In this document: positions 1-9,692 of the stretch, piece by piece
How the letters are laid out: every line of letters begins with the position of its first letter
Position numbering within the stretch: the stretch's first letter is position 1
Assembly (NCBI RefSeq): GCF_030269925.1
Contig: NC_085133.1
Span: 7,398,001-7,462,000, forward strand
Direction: 5' to 3'
DNA length: 64,000 bases
Source of the DNA: Bombyx mori
Lineage: Eukaryota; Arthropoda; Insecta; Lepidoptera; Bombycidae
Made by a program: the position numbers and the translations under genes
Notes under the pieces: model-generated
Databases searched by the model: none
Told to the model about the DNA's origin: nothing
Seen by the model: the letters and a program-made list of their open reading frames with translations, nothing else

Positions 1-1736
1 ATCCGGCGAGAAACTCAGTGGGCTGTGTCTGTGGGTTAATTCGCTCGTCGAGCCCTTCGTCGCAAGCGACGGGTTCGGCGAGGACGGTGACCGGTGCTTG
101 TATTGCCTAAAAGCACCGTTAGTGGATCAGGAGGATCCGTGATGACGTGCTTTGGGCGACGTCGACGGTTTACCAAACGGTCTACAGGATCGGGTATGTA
201 GTTTCCGGCGGCCACGACAAGAGGGTTCTCATGTCGTGCCGCCTTCTCAAAGTGGCGCAGCGATGCCGACTGTAGATACTTACTGACGGGGTCGAGCTCC
301 AGGTCATCGTGGAGGTCCACGTTCCTCTGGAACCATGGTGCTCCGACGGCTATCCTGCAGAATCGGGATTGTATTACCTGAAGGGGTTTCAAGTTGGTGC
401 GGGCCGCGTGAGCGAACACTACGCTTGCATACGTCATGACGGGGCGTATGCAAGGTTTGTAGAGGGTTACCTTGTTACGGAGGGACAGTTTGCTTCGTCT
501 ACAAAGCATTGGGTAGAGTCGTCCTAGTATAAACGCGGCGCGATCGCGTACCGTTTTTACGTGGGGACGGAATGTCATCCCTCTGTCGAGGGTGACGCCT
601 AGGTATTTGACCTTCGGGGCCCACGGTATGGGCTGGTCAAAGAGAGTGATGGGGCTAACGGCGGAGGTGTTTACGCGCCTACTGGGGAGTGGGGTGCTCG
701 AAGTGGTATTCGGAGGGCGACCCCTTTTGAATAGCACCGCTGTGCTTTTCGTGGGGTTAATGTCTATTCGCCACTTCCGGAACCACTGTCCCATGGTGGT
801 TACTGCGGTCTGGAGTCGCCGATGAAGCAACGACATCTTCCTACACGAGTAGTAGATAGCCGTGTCATCGGCGAAGAGCGCTAGATGGGTCTCCGGAGAC
901 CGGGGTATATCGTTGATATACAAACTAAATAGTAACGGGGAGAGTGCGGAGCCTTGCGGGACTCCGGCAGTCAGATGACGGGGACGAGAACGAGTTCCCT
1001 CTACTCGATATCGAAACGAACGGTTCGACAAGAAGTCTCGTATGATGAGCACGAGTCTGTCTGGCACTCCCATGTTGTACAGTTTGTAGATCAAACCGTT
1101 GTGCCAGACTTTGTCGAACGCCTTCGCTACATCGAAGAAGAGGGCGCCGGTCGGGATTTGTTTACGCCTATTTAGCCCTATTAAGATGTGCTCCGTGAGG
1201 CGGTGCACTTGTTGTACGCACGAGTGTTTGGCGCGGAATCCAAACTGCTCGTCTATTAGAATTTTATTCGCGGTAACGAAGTCCCAGAGGCGTTTCCGAA
1301 GGAGCCGTTCGTAAATTTTGCCTATCGCTGGGAGGAGACTAATCGGTCGGTAACTAGCGGTTTCATTATTCGGTTTGCCCGGCTTGTGTATACCGATAAC
1401 GTCTGCTTCTTTCCATACCGCCGGAAAGATGCAGTGCGTCATAGCAGCATTTAAGATGGTAGCCAACATTGTTATCAGTTGGACTGGTAAGAGTTTTAAC
1501 GCGCGGTTGCGGATGCCGTCGGAGCCGGGTGCCTTCTTAGGTTGAAGGTTGTCTATTACTTCTCTAACTTCGTCAGAGGTAATGGGGGGTAACGCGTCCG
1601 AGGGTGGCAGGGAAGCTCTGCGCTCGACCTCCCTGTCGACTGCCTCGGTGTGTTCGGGGTCCGCGTATTGAGTGCTGGTGGTGCACTGCTCTTGCAGTGC
1701 ATCGGCCAGCAACTCTGCCTTGTCATCTGGAATAGT
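1..1736 (-). mobile_element. 5'-truncated jockey-like non-LTR retrotransposon (family C), 3' end at or beyond the window edge
   Basis: A LINE copy read on the minus strand. It holds an intact reverse-transcriptase reading frame to its stop at 36-38 and then at least 35 bases of 3' UTR (35-1). The endonuclease domain and any ORF1 are missing: an in-frame stop at 1737-1739 marks the point where LINE sequence gives way to other DNA, as expected from incomplete target-primed reverse transcription. The same 3' region recurs in family C copies (9.4, 24.0, 39.2, 41.8 kb and others), which end in an A-run about 200 bases past the stop position. The A-tail and right target duplication of this copy lie outside the window. 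Confidence 0.9.
36..1736 (-). CDS. LINE ORF2, reverse transcriptase portion (partial, N-terminus missing)
   Basis: Encodes the reverse transcriptase of a jockey-superfamily LINE, the enzyme that copies element RNA into nicked chromosomal DNA. The frame is open from 1736; the first Met-like codon is a TTG at 1712, which is not a real start. Counting from 1712: KAPGSDGI at residues 60-67, YRPISLLP at 121-128, the DVAKAFDKVWH block with a catalytic Asp at 194, GVPQGSALSPLLF at 250-262 and FADD at 280-283 with the second catalytic Asp pair. The C-terminus is Arg-rich. The frame has no internal stop over about 567 codons, so the insertion is young. The upstream endonuclease domain is absent, so it cannot act alone. 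Jockey assignment comes from these motifs; the exact named silkworm family is not established. Confidence 0.93.
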   Translation of the reverse strand, partial: TIPDDKAELLADALQEQCTTSTQYADPEHTEAVDREVERRASLPPSDALPPITSDEVREVIDNLQPKKAPGSDGIRNRALKLLPVQLITMLATILNAAMTHCIFPAVWKEADVIGIHKPGKPNNETASYRPISLLPAIGKIYERLLRKRLWDFVTANKILIDEQFGFRAKHSCVQQVHRLTEHILIGLNRRKQIPTGALFFDVAKAFDKVWHNGLIYKLYNMGVPDRLVLIIRDFLSNRSFRYRVEGTRSRPRHLTAGVPQGSALSPLLFSLYINDIPRSPETHLALFADDTAIYYSCRKMSLLHRRLQTAVTTMGQWFRKWRIDINPTKSTAVLFKRGRPPNTTSSTPLPSRRVNTSAVSPITLFDQPIPWAPKVKYLGVTLDRGMTFRPHVKTVRDRAAFILGRLYPMLCRRSKLSLRNKVTLYKPCIRPVMTYASVVFAHAARTNLKPLQVIQSRFCRIAVGAPWFQRNVDLHDDLELDPVSKYLQSASLRHFEKAARHENPLVVAAGNYIPDPVDRLVNRRRRPKHVITDPPDPLTVLLGNTSTGHRPRRTRRLRRRARRAN

Positions 1737-2117
1737 TCACATATAATGCTTTCTTTTAGAACAAATTTGTTTAGCATAAAAAACGTTATAGTGAGCCAAC
1801 CTTAATATATAGACATATGCTGTCGCGGACTTTTTTAGATCTTTTATAGGGGAACAATTCTGTCATCCATTATTTTAGCGAAACTTTAACCGTTTCTGCA
1901 GCGCATGCAGCAGAAGCTCTCAAAAGGTAAAAAGAACCCTGATTTTGAAACATTCTTTATTGGTGCTCCGCTTGTATTGGTCTTAGCGTGATGTTATATA
2001 GCCTTCCTCGTTAAATGGGCTATTTAACACTGAAAGAATTTTTAAATCGGACCAGTAGTTCCTGAGATTAGCGCGTGCAAACAAACAAACTCTTCAGCTT
2101 TATAATATTAGTATAGA
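1737..2117 (-). mobile_element. Helitron-like remnant, 5' end at 2117
   Basis: Read on the minus strand it begins TCTATACTAATATTATAAAG, followed by a GTTTGTTTGT stretch and an ACCGATTT-like segment. The elements at 40170-40382 and 16954-17382 have the same order. The base beyond the 5' end is T on the plus strand (A in element orientation), as Helitrons require. No CTAG end is seen before the LINE begins at 1736, so the 3' part was probably lost or displaced by that insertion. Confidence 0.6.
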
Positions 2118-2469
2118 TTAAATTAAAAACACGCTATTCGTTTGACTATGAAACAATTTTGTTAGAAATGATAACGCTCGTGAAATCGCTGTGTGTATAG
2201 CCTATTAGTTAGTACGCAGGCAACGAGGTCCTTCTAATTACTTGGCTCCCAAGACCGGTATATATCAACTGATGAAAGCTCCCAAAGGACGACCTCTCGG
2301 TGCAAATACTTATCTTATTTCCATATAGCTTAGGCACAAATTCCGCTTTTGAGATATAATATGCAAGAATTACGTTAGAATAATTAGGAATTATCATTTG
2401 TGTACGATTTTTGTTTAATGTTTACTGTTGGTAGGAATGTAGTTAGTAGGTACCATTGTTTTACTTGTA
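2118..2469. other. no recognisable feature
   Basis: AT-rich spacer; I see no repeat copy, RNA gene or credible exon here. Confidence 0.5.
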
Positions 2470-2896
2470 CTAGAGTTCCCGCAGTAGTCGAAATTCGACT
2501 ATAATTAATTGGAATTGTAAGTTTGTACACTCACTATTATGATTGTATTTTATACTTCTATAATCACAAATTTCGCCTAGACTACACTATAAAAAATATT
2601 AATAAAGACAAACAATATTTATGTAATCTATTCTCAATTTGAAAACAGGCGTCAAGAGCAAAAGTTTGACAATAAATAGTATGCATGCGTGTGTGCGTCA
2701 AATACATGGTATGTAGTGTGTGTAATGTTTTCTTTATTGATTTAGTGTATATGTTAAGCATTATTTAAAAAAAAAATTAGCATTGTGCACTTCTTCTCTA
2801 TATTCTCTATAAGTGTGGAAAATTTCATACTCCTCTGTCCGCGCAATTTTCGTAAAAAGGGATACAAAGTTTTTGCTTCACGTATTAATATATAGA
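2470..2896 (-). mobile_element. non-autonomous Helitron, family D copy 1
   Basis: About 427 bp. In element orientation it starts TCTATATATTAATACGTG (from 2896) and ends CTAG (2470), flanked by A and T (plus-strand 2469 A, 2897 T), which is the Helitron insertion rule. Just inside the 3' end is a short perfect hairpin, AGTCGAAATTCGACT on the plus strand, the usual Helitron termination signal. It has no coding capacity. Four more copies lie at 15802, 31072, 49195 and 55898. Confidence 0.85.
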
Positions 2897-3188
2897 TACT
2901 TGTACAGAAGTATTCGTTGAAGCACTTCATAACGTTTCTATCTTGCTGGCATTGACAATGGTGTATCCATGGTTCTATCCACAATGTACGACAAGCTCTA
3001 GACTCTCCCCCTAGACTTTACTCAGAGCTTTGTCATATCCTTCTTCAAATGAAGTTTCATAAGCTCGATTTAGTAAAGTGCAGTTTTTCAGACGAGCATG
3101 AGGGATGGTGAGCATATTTGACTAGCTGGACTATTATTATATCGTCGGCCTTGGATGGAAATCCTACTATAATATCTACTGTAAATGC
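2897..3188. other. no recognisable feature
   Basis: Spacer between a Helitron and a Bm1 remnant; nothing assigned. Confidence 0.5.
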
Positions 3189-3650
3189 GAAAGAAGCAGT
3201 ACGTAATGCGTTTCGGTTTGAATGGCGGGGCAGCCGTTGTAATGTTACAAGTGACACCTTAGAACTCATGTCTCAAGGTGGGTGGCGGCATTTACGTTGT
3301 AGATTCAAACGGCCGTCTGGTGTAGTGGTAAGTGACATGGTCACTACACAAGGGGGTGGCGGGTTCGAATCCCGCCAAGGGAGGATATTTGTATGATAAA
3401 TATAAATGTATTTTCCAGGGTTATGGATATATATTAAATATATGTATGTGTATAATAAAAATCTTACATTTATTTCCGTCATCTGGTACCTGTAACACAA
3501 GTTCTTTACGAACTTATCACGGGACCAGTTAACGTGGCGTGATTGTTAGTAAATATTTATTTATTTAAAAAAAAAAAAGATGTCTATGGGCTCCGGTAAC
3601 CACTCAACACCAGGTGAGCCGTGAAACTCGTCCACCCATCTAATTAATAA
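3189..3650 (+). repeat. Bm1 SINE, split by a tRNA-derived SINE
   Basis: Bm1 body at 3189-3304 (AATGCGTTTCGGTTTGAA and GGGGCAGCCGTTGTAA boxes), interrupted within its TTGTAGAT/GTCTATGGGC box. It resumes at about 3579 and ends with the CCACCCATCTAA...AATAAAA tail near 3650. The break falls exactly where intact copies read TTGTAGATGTCTATGGGC, so the other SINE inserted into this Bm1. The sequence is more diverged than most copies. Confidence 0.8.
3305..3578 (+). repeat. tRNA-derived SINE (family S1) inserted in Bm1
   Basis: A tRNA-like head at about 3311-3382 has an A box (TGGTGTAGTGGTAAG) and a perfect B box (GGTTCGAATCC), but the 5' and 3' acceptor strands do not pair, so it is not a tRNA gene. 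The tRNA-unrelated body ends in TTTATTTATTT followed by an A-run. AGAT is found on both sides of the insertion and is a likely short target duplication. Other copies are at 15048 (minus) and 26548 (plus). Confidence 0.85.
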
Positions 3651-4806
3651 AAATAAAGGTATATGTTCAAAGTTATTTCTGTGGTTTACGCGAATATTAG
3701 ACGTAATTAAAACCAATCTTACGGTTTATTACTGACGATCTTGGTGGAATACCAATTCTTACGTTTCAAAAAGTTTACAATTTTTGTAGACTTCGTTTTT
3801 AAATCTGGGAAACTGGAATAGATAGCACGTCTTGTTAATTTTTCTCAAGTCTTATAAAACGAAATGCGACTTGAAATTTGTTTGAATTTCAATGGATTCG
3901 TCATCGTGACTAATAATACCTAATTTATGTTTAAAAACGGAAAGATATTATTCTTGTCATAAAATAAAATTAATTCGCGCAGCCGGTGTTCAATTATAAG
4001 GAAATCAAATTCGATATGCGCTTGATTAATAAGATTTTTGAAGAAAAATATGAATGATTTGGACATTTTCAATCACATTCAAGAATGAGTGAAGAATTTC
4101 GGTTCAAAATTGATCGTGATTGAATATTGAGGCTAAGATATTGAGTTTTCCGAAAAAAGCTTAGCATTTATTTAATTAAGAAAAAAAATTCAGTATTAGA
4201 AATAGATCAGTATTAAGTTTTTCATAATTAAAAAAAATCAAAAACAACCATATCAGTAGATTCAGATAACAGATACTCCACGGTTTAAATTGCTAGGCAT
4301 TAAAAACAATTTATTGGCAAATTTAAATTAATTCATTTCTACAATATATACATCTACATATATTTTTTCAACTTTAATCCTGTTCGTAAACATTGCCTTT
4401 CCATTTCTATATTGGTTTGGTAATTATTTATTCAACTCAAGTAAATAAGCAATTACTAATGGAACGGTATTACGTCTGAAATAAACATGAAACCGCGACC
4501 CCCATAAACAAGGATCCTTTCTAATTATTTTACGGGCCGGATCGGAATCAAAGCGCGAAAACAACAAATCAATCGGACGCCTATCCGTCCGGCTGTAAAA
4601 CTGATTCGGATCATTTGCACTGATACGAATGGAAATTTACAATCGTTAGCCGTGACTCGGAGTGGTTTATTAATTATATTGTTTATCTTTCATTTTGTAT
4701 TTACGACGTAGATCGGGAGAAAGAAATTTATAGCGGTAATATTTTAGGGATACCGATACGATTTCACGTCTAGTATTAAATTACTTGAGTTGTGAGTACG
4801 GGGCAT
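3651..4806. other. no recognisable feature
   Basis: About 1.15 kb of AT-rich DNA with many in-frame stops on both strands. No repeat shared with the rest of the window was noticed. Confidence 0.5.
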
Positions 4807-4809
4807 TTA

Positions 4810-5369
4810 AGCCTTGTTCGGACTAGGCGAGTATTTTAGTCGAGTACCGAGTAATTTAGTGGCTAAACTACCCGCTACTCGCCCGAAAAAATAGAACAAA
4901 ATGGATTGACTTGACTAAATTATTTACTAACCTTCTCGACTAAATTTTTTTGAAGTGAAAACTTCTTTGGAATCGTGATTTCAAACCGGATGCAACGGAA
5001 AAAACGCCAGGTAAGAGACACAAATACAAAAATGTGTAGGATGAAGCCAGCAAAGAATGAGACAGAAATATAGATACTATTTAATACAGCGCTATCTGTG
5101 AGATTTTTTAATACTAACGTGTGTATGAAAGCTCTTGTAGTGAATTTTAATTTAGGATTATACGTGAAATTAAAATATCAATTCACAGAGGGCGCTACCT
5201 TACAATAATTTACTAATGACAAAATTTTACATATACTTAAGACGTTTAGGATAATTGTATTTTAATTTTGGAAGGTTTCACTTCTACCACGTGTGAATTG
5301 CACACATTTTGTTTAGCCACTAAATTACTCGGTACTCGACTAAAATACTCGCCTAGTCCGAACAAGGCT
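4810..5369. mobile_element. PIF/Harbinger-like MITE with 59-bp perfect TIRs
   Basis: Terminal inverted repeats at 4810-4868 and 5311-5369 match perfectly over 59 bases, beginning AGCCTTGTTCGGACTAGG. The flanks are TTA on both sides (4807-4809 and 5370-5372), the target-site duplication of PIF/Harbinger elements. It has no transposase frame. Another dispersed repeat (4951-5310) fills most of the interior, so the original MITE was probably only about 200 bp. Confidence 0.82.
4951..5310 (+). repeat. dispersed repeat E, copy 1, nested in the MITE
   Basis: 360 bp, nearly identical to 20033-20395. It starts TGAAGTGAAAACTTC and ends TTGCACACATTTT, with a GAAGTGAAA motif inverted near each end (GTTTCACTTCTACC on the right). 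No reading frame is conserved between the copies: the frame open in copy 2 has a TAG here. The superfamily is unknown. Confidence 0.75.
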
Positions 5370-5372
5370 TTA

Positions 5373-5861
5373 GGGACAAACGTAATTATTTTTCTTTTGT
5401 GAATTAGGGTTTAGGACCTCACAGCGGTAGCAACCTATTTTTTTTATTACACCATTTTTTTAGATCACATTTTACTATCGTTCTCTTTTTATGAACCTCC
5501 TTTATCTCATATCCGAATACACTTCGTCGTCTTGACTTGATCAGATGACACATGGCACTACATGTATTGTGTGAGGGCGCCATGTATTATTGAACAAGCT
5601 ATCCAATATAAGTTATTCATCTACCAATAACACAACGGTCCCACTGACCCGCGCCTTTATTTTATATACAAAAGAAGATCCGAATCCGGGTGACGGTTCC
5701 GTACGTAAGCGACAGCGAGTAATGTGAATGCGTGTGAATAAATTGGAGATTCCACTTTTGGTATTTCTTGTGTTCAACATTTTAAGAGCTAAATTGAGCA
5801 CAACTGCGAATTAAATTAAGGTATGATATATTAAACATATGTATAAGGTTTCATAGACTCA
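5373..5861. other. no recognisable feature
   Basis: Spacer with no shared repeat, RNA gene or credible exon noticed. Confidence 0.5.
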
Positions 5862-6062
5862 TAGACACAGTCCACTGAGTTTCTTGCCGGATCTTCTTAG
5901 AGGATCGCAAATCTGGTGATAGCGAAGCACGGCTCTTGCTAGCACTAGTGTTAGCAGATTCTCTCAGTTTGGGCCCGTGAACTAACCTAGACGTCAGAGT
6001 GTAGCTGGAATAGCCTCTTGGGCTACCAGAAGCTTCATATTAATGTCTTATATCTAGAAGTT
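5862..6062 (+). repeat. LINE family C 3' tail, old copy
   Basis: Matches the 3' UTR of the LINE at the window start (CCACTGAGTTTCTTGCCGG, then GCGAAGCACGGCTCTTGCTAG, then AGCCTCTTGGGCTACCAG) with many substitutions and no clear A-tail. Confidence 0.7.
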
Positions 6063-6329
6063 AGACGTTTTCATACTAGTGTTCGTCCAATGATCGAAAT
6101 TCGCGCATGACACTTAATGTATTAGTTTCATTTCATGTACCTATTACTTTTTCTCTTTCGTTTTTCACGTTAAAAACGAAAACCAGCTATTCCCAAAATT
6201 AACATTATACAACATTTAAGGTCACGAATATATACAAAAAAATAAAAACTGTAGAAAGCATAAGGAATTTAACTGTTTTGTCTTTTTTTTTAAAAGAAAA
6301 GTCACACTGCCTTTGCAAATTGTTTTAAT

Positions 6330-6412
6330 GTTATTGTAGGCAGATGATCATAGGCACCATTAGTGGTCACCGTCGCTTTTGGACATTAGAAAAACCGGGA
6401 GCACAGCCAAGC
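6330..6412 (-). repeat. dispersed repeat B, short old copy
   Basis: Diverged match to repeat B (TAGGCAGATGATCATAGG, GGTCACCGTCGC, CACAGCCAAGC). Better copies are at 12082, 43729 and 50021. Confidence 0.5.
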
Positions 6413-7006
6413 TACTGCGTCTATATTAAATTTATTTTAACATAGAAAACGCTAGACTCTCATGACTCGCGCCCGTTTCCGTCTTTCTGCAGTGTCGTGA
6501 TCTTTCAAACATAATTTTCCCTTTGTGTATGTATCTGTTGTGAGTGCTTTCATTGGTGATCACTCTTACAAAAGTATACATAAACCAAACATAATTCGTA
6601 CTTAAAAGGAACTAGTTCTGTCTGTACATCAAGTATATAGACTAATAATATTACAGAGAAGTCGTTAATCGGGAAATATTTGTATTAATGGGCGAACTAG
6701 CGCGTGATGGTGAGTGGTAGCATAAAATGAAATTCTGCTAATCACTTTGAGGTCGTTGTCTCAATTGTATAGTAAGACGGCTGTCTGCTTCAAGCCGGAA
6801 CGCTGAGTACCTTATGGTACCTATTTATACAGGGTGCTAGTAGGGCACGTCTTGACGATTGCGTCCATCGGCGAGTTCGGGGGGACCCGCGCGTCGTGTT
6901 ATAGTTTTGGCCGCGAGATCCCCCTACCTACTCTGACCCCAGTTCCTTCTCAGGCAGGATCTAACGTCGGGAGAGAGTGATGGATGAGGTTTCATCAGTA
7001 GTGGTC
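6413..7006. other. spacer with a GC-rich block
   Basis: 6835-7000 is GC-rich against the AT-rich background and contains GGGGGACCCGCGCG and CTCTGACCCCAGTTCC. It looks like a LINE UTR fragment, but no second copy is in the window to confirm that. Confidence 0.35.
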
Positions 7007-7226
7007 TTGCAGTCTGACAGAACCGAGTCCATGGGGCATGCCGAGCCCATGGATATCTACAACGCAAATGCCGCCACCTACCTTGAGACATGAGTTCTAA
7101 GGTCTGTTTTTAAAGTACAATTGCTGCTTCGCCCTTCAAACCGAAACGCATTACTGCTTCACGGCAAAAATAGGCAGGGTGGTGGTAGGTACCCACCGTG
7201 CGGACTCACAAGACGTCCTACCACCA
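7007..7226 (-). repeat. Bm1 SINE, diverged copy
   Basis: The minus strand carries the Bm1 boxes (ACCACCAGTT end, CACGGCAAAAATAGGCAGGG, CTACAACGCAAATG). The 3' A-tail side, near 7007, is badly eroded. Confidence 0.8.
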
Positions 7227-7892
7227 GTTCACCTTCATAACCACTTAGTAATAGAGGAGTTATAATCCCGATTATCCGTTTAAAATTTTTTTTTTTTAAA
7301 GCAATACCAAAAAAATTGTTTTTAGTATCTAGAAATTACGAAGAGTCTTGAACGAATCACTTTCACATTTGCAAGCACATATTTGAATTCTGTTTTGTCA
7401 CTTCAGTTTTCGATTCATTTTAAATTCATATTTAGTACAGCAAAACCTATAACGTTTAATGTAGTATTGATTCGAATAACCAGCGGTGCCCGTTCAAGCT
7501 AAAGGTTTCTGTATTATAAGTTCACATTATTAAGAAAAAGTATTCTACATTCGTGTTACATATGACGCATACCGACCGACACGTGCCTAATGACCCACTA
7601 CGTACTAGAGAGTTCTTTCATTCCTTCTCGAATATCACGAGTGAGGAATTCCTTTAGGAATTGTTGAATGCGAATTTTCGAAAGGAATCTACGGATACTC
7701 GATGATGATATGACGTATATTATAGAACAATATTGTAATACTCTTACGGTTCAATTTCGTGTTTATTATTCGCATTAAATACTTAAGACGTTTTGTATAT
7801 TTTACAGTTTTCGCAGTGTCGAACAATTAAAAATCGATGTAATTATATGTACGACAGGCGAAAACCGAATAAAATATTGTTATTTGTGTTTT
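7227..7892. other. no recognisable feature
   Basis: AT-rich spacer; nothing assigned. Confidence 0.5.
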
Positions 7893-7942
7893 GGTGAGCG
7901 CTCCACTGAGAAGATCCGGTGAGAAACCCAATGGGTTCGTTT
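7893..7942 (-). repeat. LINE family C fragment
   Basis: About 50 bases match the family C segment CCACTGAGAAGATCCGG-TGAGAAACCCA. No tail or coding part is present. Confidence 0.55.
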
Positions 7943-7975
7943 AAAAACTTAGTATATCGTACAGTGTCTATTTTG

Positions 7976-8312
7976 ACGTGACAACGTCTTATAATTCGAT
8001 GGAGCCGGCTGCACGCACGAAAAAACATGACTCATTGAGGCGTTCCATTCAAGGCTTGAAGTGCAAGCGAGAGCGCGCAACGAACGACAAAGAGGCACAA
8101 TCGGCCTCCGCGTTCGGCAGCGTTCGACATCTGTCTCTCTCCTACTTGAGTGAACGATGCATCCGCGTGGACAGCTGCTATACAATAATACATTTACATG
8201 TTTTCTTCAAGTATGAAGTTCAGTGAAAAGTGAATGTGGTGTCAAATAAAAATATTCTTTTGAAAAATTAAACCATTCCATCAGTATTTTCTTATGACGT
8301 TGTCACGTTCAA
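7976..8312. mobile_element. candidate inverted-repeat element with CpG-rich interior
   Basis: CGTGACAACGTC near 7978 is inverted at the right end (GACGTTGTCACG, 8296-8307). The similarity extends a few bases each way, giving roughly 20-bp imperfect terminal repeats about 340 bp apart. The interior 7985-8170 is CpG-rich, unlike its flanks. No transposase frame or certain target duplication is seen, and the superfamily is not assigned. Confidence 0.5.
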
Positions 8313-8721
8313 CTATCGTCATTAAACCGACTTTACAGACAACCGATTTTTTTCTTTTAGTTTATCAACAAATGCAGTTACTACATTCTTAGCTGTATCA
8401 CTCTAGGTTGACTGCTACAGAATTCCTTAAGCATTAAGTTCATCAATGTAGGTGTAGTAATAAGTATATACAGATAACATTTACGAGGAGGTTTAATAAT
8501 CAGGTAACCTCTGAACATTTGGTGGACTGTCATCTTTGTCTATCTGATATTAACCAATCAAAATTAATTCCGACAATGTATACAAATGATGGATGGAATG
8601 ATGATCGTATTCCTTTAAGGGAAATTCCTTTGTCACTCTTGTCAGAGTGGTCGTGGTTGTCATCCAGCATCATTGCTGTGGGCAGATGTTGTGCGCCTCA
8701 CGAGCAATCGCCACTCCTCCT
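8313..8721. other. no recognisable feature
   Basis: Spacer; nothing assigned. Confidence 0.5.
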
Positions 8722-8838
8722 TTAGCGGTAAGCAGCGGCTTGGCTCTGCCCCTGGCATTGCCGAAGTCCATGGGCGACGGTAATCACTCACCATCAGTTG
8801 GGGTTCGTCTGCCTATAAGGGCAATAAAAAAAAATCCT
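8722..8838 (+). repeat. dispersed repeat B, 3' portion
   Basis: GGTAAGCAGCGGCTTGGCTC, then CTGGCATTGC, CCATGGGCGACGGTAA and GGGCAATAAAAAAAAA. It ends in an A-run, so repeat B is a retroposed sequence whose 3' end is this AATAAA-rich tail. Confidence 0.8.
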
Positions 8839-9301
8839 CCCGGTTTGCAGTGAGTCTGGTACACTCATGCCAACAACCGCCAACTGCCGACTTGACTTGG
8901 TCCGTTCATCGCCTGGGCAACCATCCACGCGGTCTGGTGCCTTCTGCTTTGCCCTAAACGAAAAGGCGCTCTATGGAGTCATTTCCTCGCCGGGAGACAT
9001 GTTCCAAAAATGATAGTATGCGCCCATGCACAATAAGGGAAATACCGCAAGACAAAAGTACCTACCGCACAGTGTAAACTTCGAACAATTGATCATAAAC
9101 TTGGGCGCTTTCTCTCGACACGCATTTCAGTATACATCACACGTGTCAACAAAATAATTTCGCGTGCAATATGAACGCGCAAAGTTTCAACCGCGTTATT
9201 AAAATGATTAATTATTTCAAGGTGAAACAGCCGGCGTGAATAATTCGCATCGTCGCTTTTGCGTTTTCAGTACAATTATTAAATACCTAACGTGTCTACA
9301 C
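8839..9301. other. no recognisable feature
   Basis: Spacer; nothing assigned. Confidence 0.5.
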
Positions 9302-9425
9302 TCGGCCTTAGCAGAGCCTTCCTTTGTACGCGTCTTGTAGATTCTGTAATAAATCTCTTGTACGACACTACAGCTTTATTGAATGTTAAGGCATAAGAGA
9401 TACTTAACGCCGACTGCTTATGATT
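9302..9425 (+). repeat. left flanking direct repeat around a LINE tail
   Basis: About 125 bases (GCCTTAGCAG ... ACTGCTTATGATT) recur at 9693-9823 with several mismatches and one ~12-base insertion. They directly abut the T-run of the LINE tail between them. Confidence 0.8.
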
Positions 9426-9691
9426 TTTTTTTCTTTTTCCTACCTTTGCTGATAGCCTTGAGAGGCTATATCAGCTCCTCCTTGACGTGTAGGTTAGCTC
9501 ACGGGGCTCAAACCGGGTGTGTCGCTAACACTGGCCCTAGCAAGAGCAGTGCTTCGCAGAATCTACCGCCGGATCGGAAACGCGACCCACTGAGAAGATC
9601 CGGCGAAAAACTTAGTGGGCTGTGTTTCTGGGTTAATTCGCTCGTCGAGCCCTTCGTCGCAAGCGACGGTTTCGACGAGGACGGTGACCGG
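9426..9691 (-). repeat. LINE family C 3' tail, young copy
   Basis: Contains the last codons, the stop (complement of TTA at 9633-9635), a ~200-base 3' UTR and an A-tail (T-run at 9426-9440 on the plus strand). It is very close to the RT element at 1-110, which shows that the family C tails derive from that LINE. Confidence 0.88.
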
Positions 9692-9692
9692 G

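Noticed and set aside
309..527. Plus-strand frames within 300-1320
   Set aside because: They are antisense shadows of the LINE reverse transcriptase frame.
36..1712. Host reverse transcriptase or telomerase-like gene
   Set aside because: Jockey-type RT motifs, Arg-rich end and matching dispersed 3' tails show it is a LINE.
3311..3382. tRNA gene suggested by perfect A and B boxes (also at 15250-15325 and 26551-26622)
   Set aside because: Acceptor strands do not pair, the anticodon stem is poor, and the same head is attached to the same SINE body three times.
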